DNA of 64,000 nucleotides from Jannaschia sp. CCS1 (lineage in GTDB: Bacteria; Pseudomonadota; Alphaproteobacteria; Rhodobacterales; Rhodobacteraceae): assembly GCF_000013565.1 (NCBI RefSeq), contig NC_007802.1, positions 248,001 to 312,000 on the forward strand, written 5' to 3'. Shown here in pieces: positions 44,391-54,003 of the stretch. The stretch's first letter is position 1; the number at the start of each line of letters is the position of its first letter. The position numbers were made by a program, and so were the translations under genes. Under the pieces are notes generated by a model, which saw only the letters and a program-made list of their open reading frames with translations, was not told where the DNA came from and did not search any database.

Positions 44391-45932
44391 TCAATCCACC
44401 CACACCTCGACCCGCCGGTTCACGGCACGGCCCCAATCGGTGTCATCGCAGGCCATCGGCATCGCCTCTCCGAAGCCTACGGTGACCAGCTCTACCCGGT
44501 CCAGTGCAGCCACGCCCGCCGCCATCACGGCGTCCCTCACCACGTCCGCACGCCTCAGCGACAGGCGCGCGTTGACTGTGGAGGGGCCGTCACCGTCTGA
44601 GAATCCCGCAAAGATCAGCTGCCGTCCGTCGAACGTGCCACGCTCGATTGCTGCCGCCAGACGGCCCACCGATGCGCGCGACTGGATGTCCAGATCAGCG
44701 CCGCCGGCGTTAAACCGCAGCGTGGTGGACAGCCGTTCTGCCGAGTCCAGTACCTCCATCACAGTCTGGAGCTCTTGCAGATCGACGTCCTCCCCTGCCG
44801 CGCGAATCGCATTGCTCAGCCGTTCGCCTTGCAGCGCCAGGGGCGTGCGGGTCAGGAGTTGATTGACGAAGCCCGCATCGCTCACCTGCCGTTCGGCCAC
44901 CTCGGTCTCCGTGAAGGCGAGGAACTGCCGCACCAAAAGGGGCAACCTGCGGGGCGCGAGGTACATGTAGACGGGTGCGGTCAGCGGGTAATCTTCGGCC
45001 TTAACCGCATCGACACTGGCGCTCAGGGGGAATCCACATTCTCCGATCAACGGCAGGGCCTGCGCCAACCCGGTGCCGGATCGAGCGGTAATCCCAACGG
45101 CATACGCATCGCGCGCGACGGCTTGCGCCAGGGCCTCAGCGCTTTCGTGACGGGTCATCTCAGCGCTCAGGCCCGCCTCGGACGGCAGCAGGACACGGGT
45201 CGCGAAGGCTTGTGACAGACCAAAACCGGGGGCGAGCGCGTGGAGTGCAATCGGTGCATCCGGCCCGCCCAGATCCGCCCAATTCGTTACCTCACCGGAG
45301 AATAACCGCGCGAGATCCGGTAGGGACAGTGCGTCTATGGGGTTCTCGGACGAGACGACGGGCACGAGCGCATCCAGGGCCAGAACCCGGACGCGGTCAT
45401 CAAGGGGGGGATCATCGGGGCTGGCCGCCTCGGACGCTGCGACCTCTCCGACGGAGGGTTCGCGCAGCGTCAATGCGATGTCCGCCTCTCCGTTCAAGAG
45501 GGCCAGGAAGCCGTCATCGGTGCTGCCCGGGGTCACGGCGAAGCGTGCGGCGGGGGAGCCATCGGCTCGGCGAAGCACGTAGACGGGCCCGTCCTCAACG
45601 CCCAGCGCCATGCCTTGTGACTCTGCGAACGCCGCCAACAATTCAGGCAGCAGCCCCTCGGCCACGGTCGCTGCCCCGGCAATCCGCGCCTCCGCCACGA
45701 AGGTCGTCAGGTCCGGGCAGCCGGGTCCGGCGCAGGACACACCGTCGGCCGCGACTGTCAGGGCACCATAGACGGTGTCCAGCCGATAGAACGCCCCGTC
45801 GTAGGAGATTAGGTTGCCTTCCAGCTCCACCGATCCATCAAGGGATCGCAACTCCACATCCTGCGCAGCGGCGGGAGCAAGCAGACAAGAAAAAAGGGCA
45901 GCCCCAAGGACCGCCCTCATGTGTTTCGGCAT
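44391..45932 (-). CDS. Phosphate-type substrate-binding domain fused to an OmpA peptidoglycan-binding domain
   Basis: A 513-residue exported protein (signal MRAVLGAALFSCLLAPAAA). After a short N-terminal part with a Cys pair (CAGPGC), residues about 85-345 look like a PstS-type periplasmic binding protein (LSLPDLARLFSGEVTNWADLGGPDAPIAL is the hallmark). The C-terminal 120 residues are an OmpA domain (FAGFSDGDGPSTVNARLSLRRADVV, NRRVEVWVD). It could hold a phosphate- or anion-sensing domain against peptidoglycan. It is preceded by another exported protein on the same strand, 21 bp away, which suggests an operon. Confidence 0.9.
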   Translation of the reverse strand: MPKHMRAVLGAALFSCLLAPAAAQDVELRSLDGSVELEGNLISYDGAFYRLDTVYGALTVAADGVSCAGPGCPDLTTFVAEARIAGAATVAEGLLPELLAAFAESQGMALGVEDGPVYVLRRADGSPAARFAVTPGSTDDGFLALLNGEADIALTLREPSVGEVAASEAASPDDPPLDDRVRVLALDALVPVVSSENPIDALSLPDLARLFSGEVTNWADLGGPDAPIALHALAPGFGLSQAFATRVLLPSEAGLSAEMTRHESAEALAQAVARDAYAVGITARSGTGLAQALPLIGECGFPLSASVDAVKAEDYPLTAPVYMYLAPRRLPLLVRQFLAFTETEVAERQVSDAGFVNQLLTRTPLALQGERLSNAIRAAGEDVDLQELQTVMEVLDSAERLSTTLRFNAGGADLDIQSRASVGRLAAAIERGTFDGRQLIFAGFSDGDGPSTVNARLSLRRADVVRDAVMAAGVAALDRVELVTVGFGEAMPMACDDTDWGRAVNRRVEVWVD

Positions 45933-45953
45933 GCGAAACCTCTGGCGTTGGCC

Positions 45954-46967
45954 TTAATTCGACGCGAGTCTCAGGTCGTCCAGCAGGTTTTGCAAGACCA
46001 GAACGTCACCCACTGCGTCACAAGGGGGGGCCGTGAAGGTCAATTCAGTCACATCGACAGGACCGGCGGCTTCAGTTCGCAGGGTGCGTGCAAGGACATC
46101 ACGGGTGCAATTGGCCAGCGTGACCGGCGCGTCGATGGAGAGCCGCACCTGCTCCCCTTCACGCAGGGTCGCGCGGGGCAGCGTATAGATCTGGGCAAAA
46201 CTATCGCCCGTCTCAACAACGGACAGGAAACCGCCATCCCCCGCGATTGCGACTTCGGGTCCGGCTGGGGTGTCCTGCCAGATGTGGCCTGCGTCGCCGA
46301 AAGCCGCGCCGAACTCCATGGCGTGCAGCTCCAGCCCCATGTCGCCCTGCCAGTTGAGGCCGATCCGGTCATAGTCCTGCAGATCCGGAAGACTGACCAG
46401 AACCGCTTCTTCCACCCCGTCCGCGAAGGTGACGGAGAAGAAGGCTGGCGTCTCGAACGCCGGAATATCAAGGGTCAGCAGGCCGACTGCATCTGTCGAA
46501 GTCTCTATTTGCAGGCCGGAATGGGTAATCGTCACCGCGGCATTCGCGCGGCACGGCGCCGTGACATCAAGTGCCACCATGGCCGCTGGCATCGCCGTTG
46601 CGGTCGTGTTGATCCCGCAGGGCAAACCCAGTGGGCTGACCCCGCCAACGTCGTCCGTGGGCCCCGTCGCTGGGGCTGCGGGTGTGGTCGCTGGCCCGTT
46701 GAAGGAGGTGGGAACAATCGTCGCCTCAACGGCGAGGGATTGCTCGGCCAAGGGCACGATCACGTTGTTTTCCTCGATCACGGGCAAGGCGGGACCCATG
46801 GAGCCCGTGGGTTGCGAAGAGGAGATCAGGGATTGGCCGTTGGCGGCCTGGTCTGCGGCCTGCGCTGGTCCGGACTGGGCGATCCAGCCCGATTCCATGG
46901 CGAACAGAGTGCCGCCGATAATCACGGTGCATCCCGCAGCCGCACGAATGATAAGGGTATTTAGCAT
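45954..46967 (-). CDS. Exported or membrane-anchored protein of unknown function upstream of the PBP-OmpA gene
   Basis: About 337 residues starting MLNTLIIRAAAGCTVIIGGTLFAMESGWIAQ, a hydrophobic N-terminus that may be a signal anchor. A low-complexity Pro/Thr/Ala linker (GPATTPAAPATGPTDDVGG) follows. The rest is a beta-rich region with several cysteines (PCGINTTATAM, PCRANAAVTITHSGLQI, ANCTRDVLA, PPCDAVGDV), suggesting two disulfides in the periplasm. I do not recognise the family. An alternative GTG start lies five codons upstream. It lies between secA and the PBP-OmpA fusion, on the same strand as both; a hairpin separates it from secA. Confidence 0.7.
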   Translation of the reverse strand: MLNTLIIRAAAGCTVIIGGTLFAMESGWIAQSGPAQAADQAANGQSLISSSQPTGSMGPALPVIEENNVIVPLAEQSLAVEATIVPTSFNGPATTPAAPATGPTDDVGGVSPLGLPCGINTTATAMPAAMVALDVTAPCRANAAVTITHSGLQIETSTDAVGLLTLDIPAFETPAFFSVTFADGVEEAVLVSLPDLQDYDRIGLNWQGDMGLELHAMEFGAAFGDAGHIWQDTPAGPEVAIAGDGGFLSVVETGDSFAQIYTLPRATLREGEQVRLSIDAPVTLANCTRDVLARTLRTEAAGPVDVTELTFTAPPCDAVGDVLVLQNLLDDLRLASN

Positions 46968-47037
46968 GACCACACGCTCCACCAGAATGTCTCAGGGTGA
47001 GGTTTGGTTCATGAGTGGGGCATGATTGTGCCGGAAT

Positions 47038-47066
47038 TGGAGGGAATCCACGGCGATTTCCCTCCA
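47038..47066 (-). terminator. Inverted repeat between secA and the downstream exported-protein gene
   Basis: TGGAGGGAA (47038-47046) pairs perfectly with TTCCCTCCA (47058-47066) around an 11-nt loop, 37 bp after the secA stop. There is no T-run, so termination would be weak or factor-dependent. Confidence 0.55.
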
Positions 47067-47103
47067 CTGTTCTCAGTTTTGCCGCAAAGCGGTTGGATGT
47101 GGC

Positions 47104-49815
47104 TTAGGCAAGCCGCCCGTGGCAATGCTTGAACTTCTTGCCAGAGCCACAGGGACAATCGTCATTTCGACCAGGGTTGCCCCAGGTTGATGGGTCGTCT
47201 TCGATAAAGCCTGGTATGGCGTTTGGAAAGGCCGTTTCGCCGGTCTCACCCCCCGCCGAGGCCACAGCTTCGGTTCCAGCGGCGGCGGCCTGTTGCTGCC
47301 GGAGTTGCGCCATCAACTGTTCCTGCTGCTCAGGCGTCAGCGGCTGGATCCGTGCCAGCTTCTCGGTCACGTCCGTGCGCAGGCCGTCGAGCATCGATTC
47401 GAACAGCTGAAAACTCTCGGTCTTATACTCGTTGAGCGGGTCGCGTTGCGCATATCCCCGAAAGCCCACAACCGAGCGGAGGTGTTCCAGCGTCAGCAGA
47501 TGTTCCTGCCACTTCTGGTCAATCGTTTGCAGCAGCACCTGCTTTTCGATGTTGCGCATCTGCTCTGGTCCGAACTTCGCAGCCTTGGACGCCATGTATT
47601 CATCGGCAGCCCGTTCCAACCGCTCCGTCGCGACCTCCTGGTCCACGCCATCTTCATCGGCCCAGGCTTCAATCGGCAGATCGATGCCAAGCGTCGTCTG
47701 TGCGGCTTCCTTCATCCCCAGGACGTCCCATTGATCGGCGTAGGTTTTGGGCGGCATGTAGGTGTCGACCATATCCTCGATCACCTGATCGCGCATGTCC
47801 TTGGCAACCTCGGCGATATCTTCCGCGCCCATGATGTCGCGACGCTGCCCAAAGACGACCTTCCGCTGGTCGTTCATCACGTCGTCGAATTTCAGCAGTT
47901 GTTTGCGGATGTCGAAGTTGCGGCCTTCGACCTTTGCCTGCGCCCGCTCCAGCGATTTGTTGACCCAGGGGTGGACGATGGCCTCCCCCTCTTTCATGCC
48001 GAGAGTGTTGAGCATCTTGTCCAGACGCTCGGACCCGAAGATCCGCATCAGGTCGTCTTCCAGCGACAGGAAGAAACTGGATCTGCCGGGGTCACCCTGA
48101 CGGCCAGACCGCCCGCGCAGCTGATTGTCGATGCGACGACTCTCGTGTCGCTCGGTCGCCAGAACATAGAGCCCGCCTGCGTCCTTCACCGCTTGTTCGG
48201 CGGTCGCGTGCTCCACCTCCATGCGGTTGCGGATCTCTTCAGGGTCGGCGTCGGGGTCAGCGGCAATGGCCTCCATGATCTGGAATTCGAGGTTGCCGCC
48301 CAGTTTGATGTCGGTGCCACGTCCGGCCATGTTGGTGGCAATGGTGACCGCGCCAAGTTTGCCGGCATCGGCGACGATCTGCGCCTCCTGCTCGTGCTGG
48401 CGCGCGTTCAGGATGGAATGCGGCAGGTCCGCCTTGGTCAGCAACTGACCCAACATCTCGGATTTCTCAATCGACGTGGTGCCCACCAGAACCGGCTGGC
48501 CCTTCTTGTGAGCCTCGGCAATCGTCTCGACAATCGCGTCGTATTTCTCCTGGCCGGTGCGATAGACGGCGTCGTCGTCGTCGATGCGCGCGATATCCCG
48601 GTTCGTGGGGATCTCCACCACGCCAAGGCCATAGATGTCGGCGAATTCCTCGGCCTCGGTCGTGGCGGTGCCGGTCATGCCGCCAAGGGTGCCGTACAGG
48701 CGGAAGTAGTTCTGGAAGGTGACAGAGGCGAGGGTGACGTTCTCAGGCTGGATCTTGCAGCCTTCCTTCGCCTCAATCGCCTGGTGCAGGCCTTCGGACA
48801 TCCGGCGACCCGGCATCATGCGGCCGGTGAACTCATCAACCAGAACGACTTCACCGTCGCGAACGATGTATTCCTTGTCCTTGGTAAACACCTTGTGGGC
48901 GCGCAGGGCGTTGGTCACGTGGTGGACGATGGTGGTCGATTCCGGATCATAAAGCGACTGGCCTTCGGGCAAGATGCCTTCGGCACTCAACGTCTCCTCA
49001 AGAAAGTCGTTGCCCTCATCGGTGAAGGTTGCCTGCCGGGTCTTTTCGTCCAGCGTATAATGATGCTCCTGCACAAGCGGGATCACCTTGTCGATCGACA
49101 TATATAGATCGCTGCGGTCCTGGGTGGGGCCCGAAATGATCAGCGGTGTCCGCGCCTCATCAATCAGGATCGAGTCCACCTCATCCACAATCGCAAAGTT
49201 GTGACCGCGCTGCGCCATCTCGGCAATCGATCCACGCATGTTGTCGCGCAGGTAGTCAAAACCCAATTCGTTGTTGGTGGCGTAGGTCACGTCGCAGGCA
49301 TAGGCCTGCCGCTTTTCCTGATCCGGCTGGCGCGGATAGACGACACCCGTCGTCATACCAAGCGCGGTGAAAACCTTGCCCATCCATTCACTGTCGCGTT
49401 TGGCGAGGTAATCGTTGACCGTGACGACGTGGACCCCTTCACCGGTCAGCCCATTCAGATAGGCGGGGAAGGTGGCCACAAGAGTCTTGCCCTCACCCGT
49501 CTTCATCTCGGCGATATTACCGCGATGCAGGAACAATCCGCCGATCAGCTGCACATCAAAGGCGCGCAAACCCAGTGCGCGCTTGGCGGCCTCCCGACAA
49601 TTGGCGAAGGCCTCGGGCAGCAAATCATCCAGTTTTTCACCGTTCAGCGCGCGATTTCGAAGCTCTGCCGTCTTGGCAACGATGCCGGCATCATCCAGGG
49701 CCTCAAACTCGGGCTCCATATCGTTGATCTTGGCGATGATCGGGCGGACGCTTTTCACCAGGCGGTCGTTTGGCGATCCAAACACCTTCTTCGCAATCGA
49801 TCCCAGTCCGAGCAT
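47104..49815 (-). CDS. secA: Protein translocase ATPase SecA
   Basis: A 903-residue motor for Sec export. Walker A is MKTGEGKT, the DEAD-like box [13 protein letters not shown], and the helicase motif [14 protein letters not shown]. The C-terminal zinc/SecB-binding tail [16 protein letters not shown] is intact. Two upstream in-frame ATGs add five residues; I prefer the ATG giving [13 protein letters not shown], which has GAGG nine bases upstream. It is divergent from the parvulin gene. Several exported proteins in this window depend on it. Confidence 0.97.
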   Translation of the reverse strand: MLGLGSIAKKVFGSPNDRLVKSVRPIIAKINDMEPEFEALDDAGIVAKTAELRNRALNGEKLDDLLPEAFANCREAAKRALGLRAFDVQLIGGLFLHRGNIAEMKTGEGKTLVATFPAYLNGLTGEGVHVVTVNDYLAKRDSEWMGKVFTALGMTTGVVYPRQPDQEKRQAYACDVTYATNNELGFDYLRDNMRGSIAEMAQRGHNFAIVDEVDSILIDEARTPLIISGPTQDRSDLYMSIDKVIPLVQEHHYTLDEKTRQATFTDEGNDFLEETLSAEGILPEGQSLYDPESTTIVHHVTNALRAHKVFTKDKEYIVRDGEVVLVDEFTGRMMPGRRMSEGLHQAIEAKEGCKIQPENVTLASVTFQNYFRLYGTLGGMTGTATTEAEEFADIYGLGVVEIPTNRDIARIDDDDAVYRTGQEKYDAIVETIAEAHKKGQPVLVGTTSIEKSEMLGQLLTKADLPHSILNARQHEQEAQIVADAGKLGAVTIATNMAGRGTDIKLGGNLEFQIMEAIAADPDADPEEIRNRMEVEHATAEQAVKDAGGLYVLATERHESRRIDNQLRGRSGRQGDPGRSSFFLSLEDDLMRIFGSERLDKMLNTLGMKEGEAIVHPWVNKSLERAQAKVEGRNFDIRKQLLKFDDVMNDQRKVVFGQRRDIMGAEDIAEVAKDMRDQVIEDMVDTYMPPKTYADQWDVLGMKEAAQTTLGIDLPIEAWADEDGVDQEVATERLERAADEYMASKAAKFGPEQMRNIEKQVLLQTIDQKWQEHLLTLEHLRSVVGFRGYAQRDPLNEYKTESFQLFESMLDGLRTDVTEKLARIQPLTPEQQEQLMAQLRQQQAAAAGTEAVASAGGETGETAFPNAIPGFIEDDPSTWGNPGRNDDCPCGSGKKFKHCHGRLA

Positions 49816-50041
49816 AGTCATTAACCTCATTGGCGGCCTGAAAGGGCGGGCCGGCGCCGTCTGAACAATTCGTGTGGGTCCTCGGGTTGTTCGACCCTGC
49901 GCAGCAGACTAACTATTGCGCCAACGGTCGAAGCCCCGGGTTGTATAACCCGTAAGCGAGATAAGGGGCGGCCTGATGATAGTCAACGTAAGGCGACCCT
50001 GCCCCAAAGGGCGGTGCGCTCCACACAAAGGAAATTCCCTG

Positions 50042-50881
50042 ATGAAGATGCTTTTCGCTTCCGTGGCCATGGCCGCAGCTCTTGCCGCACCGGCCTTTGC
50101 CGATGGCCACGACAGCGCCGAAACGGTGATGGCCACCGTGAATGGCCACGACATCACCGTGGGCCACCTGATCGCCATGCGTCAGATGTTGCCTGCCGAA
50201 TACCAGCAGCTTCCCGATGAGGTCTTGTTTGAAGGGATGTTGGAGCAGTTGATTCAGCAGCAAGTGCTGGCTGATGTGGCCGAGGCGAACGTGACCCGTG
50301 AGATGGAGCTGCTTCTGGAGAATGAGCAGCGTGCCCTCATGGCGGCGACCTATATGGACGACATCGCCATGGCCGAGCTGGGCGAAGAAGAACTGCAAGC
50401 CGCCTATGATGAGGCTTATGGCGAGGTGGAGCCCACCGTTGAATACAATGCCGCCCATATTCTTGTGGAAGGGGAAGAGGACGCGCAGAACCTGCTGACC
50501 GCATTGGGTGAAGGTGCAGATTTTGCGGAACTGGCCGCCGAGAACTCCATCGGCCCGTCGGGTCCCAATGGCGGCGCTCTGGGGTGGTTCACCGAAGGTA
50601 TGATGGTGCCCGAGTTTGAAGCGGCCGTGATGGAGCTTGAACCCGGTGAGGTGTCATCCCCGGTGCAGACACAATTTGGCTGGCACGTCGTGTTGCTGAA
50701 TGAGACGCGCGAACAGGCTGCCCCCACGCTTGACGATGTGCGCCCCGAGCTGGAAGAGACCATCCGCCGCGGTCGCGTCGATGCGCGTCTGGAAGAGCTG
50801 ATGGCCGAGGCCGAAATCGTGCGCCCCGAGACCGAGGTTGACCCCGCCCTGATCCGCAACCAGGACCTGATCGCGGAGTAG
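50042..50881 (+). CDS. Periplasmic parvulin-type peptidyl-prolyl isomerase
   Basis: A 279-residue exported foldase with a Sec signal (MKMLFASVAMAAALAAPAFA). An N-terminal SurA-like helical region (about 30-125) precedes a parvulin domain (about 130-235: AAHILVEGEEDAQNLLTAL, GALGWFTEGMMVPEFE, VQTQFGWHVVLLNETRE). It helps fold exported proteins. The start has AAAGGAAA a few bases upstream. It is divergent from secA and is followed 27 bp later by argJ, on the same strand. Confidence 0.92.
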   Translation: MKMLFASVAMAAALAAPAFADGHDSAETVMATVNGHDITVGHLIAMRQMLPAEYQQLPDEVLFEGMLEQLIQQQVLADVAEANVTREMELLLENEQRALMAATYMDDIAMAELGEEELQAAYDEAYGEVEPTVEYNAAHILVEGEEDAQNLLTALGEGADFAELAAENSIGPSGPNGGALGWFTEGMMVPEFEAAVMELEPGEVSSPVQTQFGWHVVLLNETREQAAPTLDDVRPELEETIRRGRVDARLEELMAEAEIVRPETEVDPALIRNQDLIAE

Positions 50882-50908
50882 GCCTATCAGGATTGGGGAG
50901 AGACGATT

Positions 50909-52153
50909 GTGACCGAGACCAAAACGGACGGCCCCGCCGTCTCTCCGCTGGCACCTGCCAGCTTCCCGGACCTTCCCGCTATTGATGGCGTCCGCTTTGC
51001 CGCGGGCGCTGTCGGCATCAAGAAAACGGGCCGCGTCGACGTGATGCTGGCCCATATCGCGCCGGGCGCCACGCTGGCCGGGGTGTTCACCCGCTCCGCC
51101 ACCCGCTCCGCCGCCGTGCGGGACTGTCAGGCGAAGCTGGCTGGTTTGTCCGGGGATGAGGGGTTGGCCATTGTCGTAAATTCCGGCAACGCCAATACAT
51201 TCACCGGCAAGCGCGGCGTCACGGATGTTGATCTGATCGCGCAGGCCGCCTCCGATGCGCTTGACCTGCCCGCGTCCCGGGTCTTTACGTCCTCCACCGG
51301 TGTGATCGGAGAGCCTCTCCCGGCGGAGAAAATCACCGCGGCCCTTCCAGGGCTCGCCGCTGACCTCAGCACCCAAGCCGAGCCCGCCGCCCGCGCCATT
51401 ATGACAACGGACACCTTCCCCAAAGGTGCCGTTGCCCGTGTCGATGTTGACGGCACGCCTGTCACGATCATGGGCTTTGCCAAAGGCTCCGGCATGATTG
51501 CACCGGATATGGCGACCATGTTGGCGTATATCTTCACCGACGCTGCCATCGCGCCGGACGCGCTTCAGCAGATGCTGTCGGATTGTAATGCCAGAAGCTT
51601 CAATGCCGTGACTGTGGATAGTGATACGTCGACGTCCGACACGGTCCTTCTGGCCGCCACGAGTCGCGCCGGAAACGCGCCCCTCACCGCGCCCGACGCG
51701 GCGTTTCAGGCGGCATTGCTGGCGGTTATGCAGGACCTCGCCCACCAGATCGTCCGGGATGGCGAAGGGGCGACCAAGTTCGTGGAAGTCCGGGTGACTG
51801 GCGCAGAAACCGACGCTGATGCCACCCGCGTCGCGCGCTCCATCGCCAACTCGCCACTCGTAAAGACGGCGGTGGCCGGCGAAGACCCAAATTGGGGCCG
51901 CATTGTCATGGCTGTCGGCAAATCCGGCGCAAAGGCCGACCGGGACCGTCTAACAATCCGGCTCGGGGAGATCCTTGTGGCAGAGCATGGCTGGGTCGCC
52001 GAGAGCTATTCGGAAGAGGCCGGGGCCACATATATGAAGCAGGAAGAGCTTCTGATTGATGTCGATCTGGGCCTCGGTTCCGGCGCGGCGACGGTCTGGA
52101 CCTGTGACCTGACCCACGGATATATCCAGATCAACGCGGATTATCGGTCGTGA
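50909..52153 (+). CDS. argJ: Bifunctional glutamate N-acetyltransferase / amino-acid acetyltransferase
   Basis: A 414-residue ArgJ of the arginine pathway, which recycles the acetyl group of N-acetylornithine to glutamate. It is made as a precursor that cleaves itself before Thr203 in APDMATMLAY, splitting alpha and beta chains. The NSGNANTFTG and TTDTFPKGA motifs are typical. It starts with GTG after a GGGGAGAG ribosome-binding site. The stop overlaps the mutT GTG by 4 bp, so those two are coupled. Confidence 0.96.
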   Translation: MTETKTDGPAVSPLAPASFPDLPAIDGVRFAAGAVGIKKTGRVDVMLAHIAPGATLAGVFTRSATRSAAVRDCQAKLAGLSGDEGLAIVVNSGNANTFTGKRGVTDVDLIAQAASDALDLPASRVFTSSTGVIGEPLPAEKITAALPGLAADLSTQAEPAARAIMTTDTFPKGAVARVDVDGTPVTIMGFAKGSGMIAPDMATMLAYIFTDAAIAPDALQQMLSDCNARSFNAVTVDSDTSTSDTVLLAATSRAGNAPLTAPDAAFQAALLAVMQDLAHQIVRDGEGATKFVEVRVTGAETDADATRVARSIANSPLVKTAVAGEDPNWGRIVMAVGKSGAKADRDRLTIRLGEILVAEHGWVAESYSEEAGATYMKQEELLIDVDLGLGSGAATVWTCDLTHGYIQINADYRS

Positions 52154-52548
52154 GCATTCTTTTGGTGTCCGCCGTCGCCCTGATCGACGCAGAGGGGCGT
52201 TTGTTGCTCGCGCAGCGGCCCGAAGGGAAGTCCATGGCCGGCCTGTGGGAATTTCCCGGCGGCAAGGTTGAAGACGGTGAAACGCCGGAACAGGCATTGA
52301 TCCGGGAGTTGCAGGAAGAGCTTGGCATCGACACTTGGGAAAGCTGCCTCGCGCCGCTGACCTTTGCCAGCCACGCCTACGAGACATTCCACCTGCTTAT
52401 GCCGCTTTTTGCCTGCCGCAAATGGAACGGCATTCCGCAATCGCGGGAGGGGCAGACGCTCAAATGGGTGCGCGCGGCTGATCTGCGCGATTACCCCATG
52501 CCTCCTGCCGATATTCCCCTGATCCCGATCCTTCGCGACTGGCTGTAA
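52150..52548 (+). CDS. mutT: NUDIX hydrolase, 8-oxo-dGTP diphosphatase (MutT type)
   Basis: A 132-residue enzyme that clears oxidised guanine nucleotides. The Nudix box starts at Gly38 (GGKVEDGETPEQALIRELQEELGI region, about 38-60) with all invariant glutamates. The GLWEFPGG motif just before it fits true MutT. It starts with GTG in a GTGA overlap with argJ. Confidence 0.93.
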   Translation: MSILLVSAVALIDAEGRLLLAQRPEGKSMAGLWEFPGGKVEDGETPEQALIRELQEELGIDTWESCLAPLTFASHAYETFHLLMPLFACRKWNGIPQSREGQTLKWVRAADLRDYPMPPADIPLIPILRDWL

Positions 52549-52669
52549 CCGCAAGTTGTATACATGTGCGCAAAAAATGTGCAGAAAAATGCGCCAATCG
52601 GTCATTTTCTGAGTGCTTTGTTAATCTTTCTCAGTAGACTGAATTAACAGAATCTGGGGGGATTGGACT

Positions 52670-52807
52670 GTGTTGACGACTGTGGTGATTGGGACTGTAT
52701 CCATTCAAGGTAATTTCGTGAAGCGATTGGCCAGCGGTCTGGTCACTGTTCGCGTGGGCGAGCAGGTGTTTACGGGACGCCCAGTGTCAGACGCGCAAGC
52801 GGCCTAA
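52670..52807 (+). CDS. Predicted 45-residue protein of unknown function
   Basis: A short frame in an otherwise gene-free 340-bp stretch after mutT. It starts at GTG 52670 (or TTG 52673) with a GGGGGG purine run a few bases upstream and ends at a TAA 31 bp before a strong terminator. The protein is VLTTVVIGTVSIQGNFVKRL followed by a basic, beta-prone tail (GLVTVRVGEQVFTGRPV). It has no signal or membrane segment and could be a small barrel. A possible promoter (TTGTTA, 17 bp, GAATTA) lies just upstream. It is short, so it could be a chance frame. Confidence 0.55.
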   Translation: MLTTVVIGTVSIQGNFVKRLASGLVTVRVGEQVFTGRPVSDAQAA

Positions 52808-52838
52808 CTGCACATAAACTTTCTGATATCTCAAAAAT

Positions 52839-52864
52839 AAAGCGGACCGTCCGGCCCGCTTTTT
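52839..52864. terminator. Bidirectional rho-independent terminator between the 45-codon gene and hemH
   Basis: The stem runs 52839-52848 with 52853-52862, with one mismatch and a 4-nt loop. It is followed by T residues on the plus strand and by an A-rich stretch upstream that gives T residues on the minus strand. It can end both the small gene and the convergent hemH. Confidence 0.88.
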
Positions 52865-52890
52865 CCTGTCGTGATGATGGCGAAAAAATC

Positions 52891-54003
52891 TTAGCCGATC
52901 CAACCACGCAGGTTGTCGTCCACCACAGTGGCCAACGCGTTCATATGCGCGTCATCGTCGTTGAGGCATGGGATATACGTGAAGCTCTCGCCGCCCGCTT
53001 CCTCGAAACTCTCGCGAATCTCTTCGTTGATCTCTTCCAGTGTCTCGATGCAATCGGCAGAGAATGCGGGCGCACAGACGGCGATGCGTTTCTTGCCCTT
53101 CTCAGCCAGCCGCGCGACCTCTTCCACCGTGTAGGGCTGAAGCCATTCCTCGGGACCGAATTTCGATTGAAAGGTCGTGACGATCTGCGTGTCGTCCCAC
53201 CCCAGACGCTCTTTCAACAGGCGTGAGGTCTTCTGGCATTGGCAATGATAGGGGTCGCCCTCCATCAAATACCGCTTCGGCACGCCATGGTAGCTGGTCA
53301 CCAGAAGATCGGGCTTCACGTCCATCGCGGCGTAGGCCCGCTCAATCGATTGCGCCAGCGCGTCGATATAGAGCGGGTTGGCATAATAGGGCTCCACCGT
53401 GCGCACCTGCGGCTGCCATTTGATGTTCTCCAGCGAGCGGAAGAACTGATCACACGCGGTGGCCGAGGTCGCGCCCGCATATTGCGGGTAAAGCGGGAAA
53501 AACAGGATCTTGGTACAGCCCTGGGCGACAAGTTCATCCACCTTCGACTTGGTGGACGGGTTGCCGTAGCGCATGCAGTAATCGACCACGACATCGTCGC
53601 CGTACCGGTCGGCCATCAACGCCTTCATCTTTGCGGTCTGGTCCTTGGTGATCGTGGCCAGGGGCGATTCACCGGCCTCATGATTCCAGATCGATTTATA
53701 TGCCGCGCCCGAGCTGAACGGGCGTTTGCTCAGGATCACCAGTTGCAGCAATGGCTGCCAGATCCACGGGCTGTAGTCGATGACGCGCTTGTCACTGAGA
53801 AACTCGTTCAGATAGCGGCGCATGGACCAATAGTCGTAATTGTCCGGCGTGCCGAGATTGGCCAGAAGCACACCCACCTTCCCCATTTTCACCCGAGGGT
53901 GGTCCGAGGGCGCGTGGGCGAGGGCTGGCGCATCCGTCGTCGTCAAAGCTGGCGCATCTGTATCCATCAGTGCTGGCGCATCTCCGGCTGGCATCATGTT
54001 CAT
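52891..54003 (-). CDS. hemH: Ferrochelatase
   Basis: A 370-residue enzyme inserting iron into protoporphyrin IX, the last step of haem synthesis. The core runs from KVGVLLANLGTPDNYDYW to the C-terminus. It has the catalytic His in LVTSYHGVPKRYL and the C-terminal Glu-rich FSADCIETLEEI. The first about 40 residues are extra and consist of three octapeptide repeats beginning DAPAL. The start ATG overlaps the methyltransferase stop (ATGA), which supports it. The extension is not needed for the fold. Confidence 0.94.
   Translation of the reverse strand: MNMMPAGDAPALMDTDAPALTTTDAPALAHAPSDHPRVKMGKVGVLLANLGTPDNYDYWSMRRYLNEFLSDKRVIDYSPWIWQPLLQLVILSKRPFSSGAAYKSIWNHEAGESPLATITKDQTAKMKALMADRYGDDVVVDYCMRYGNPSTKSKVDELVAQGCTKILFFPLYPQYAGATSATACDQFFRSLENIKWQPQVRTVEPYYANPLYIDALAQSIERAYAAMDVKPDLLVTSYHGVPKRYLMEGDPYHCQCQKTSRLLKERLGWDDTQIVTTFQSKFGPEEWLQPYTVEEVARLAEKGKKRIAVCAPAFSADCIETLEEINEEIRESFEEAGGESFTYIPCLNDDDAHMNALATVVDDNLRGWIG
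53924..53982 (-). repeat. 24-bp tandem repeat in the 5' end of hemH
   Basis: The 11-bp string GCTGGCGCATC (plus-strand sense) recurs at 53924, 53948 and 53972, exactly 24 bp apart. In hemH this gives three 8-residue units: DAPALMDT, DAPALTTT, DAPALAHA. The spacers have drifted while the DAPAL core is kept. It is a small in-frame minisatellite that could vary in copy number between strains. Confidence 0.85.

Noticed and set aside
47293-49107. A 604-codon plus-strand frame under secA
   Set aside because: It is antisense to secA, with no domain and no ribosome-binding site.
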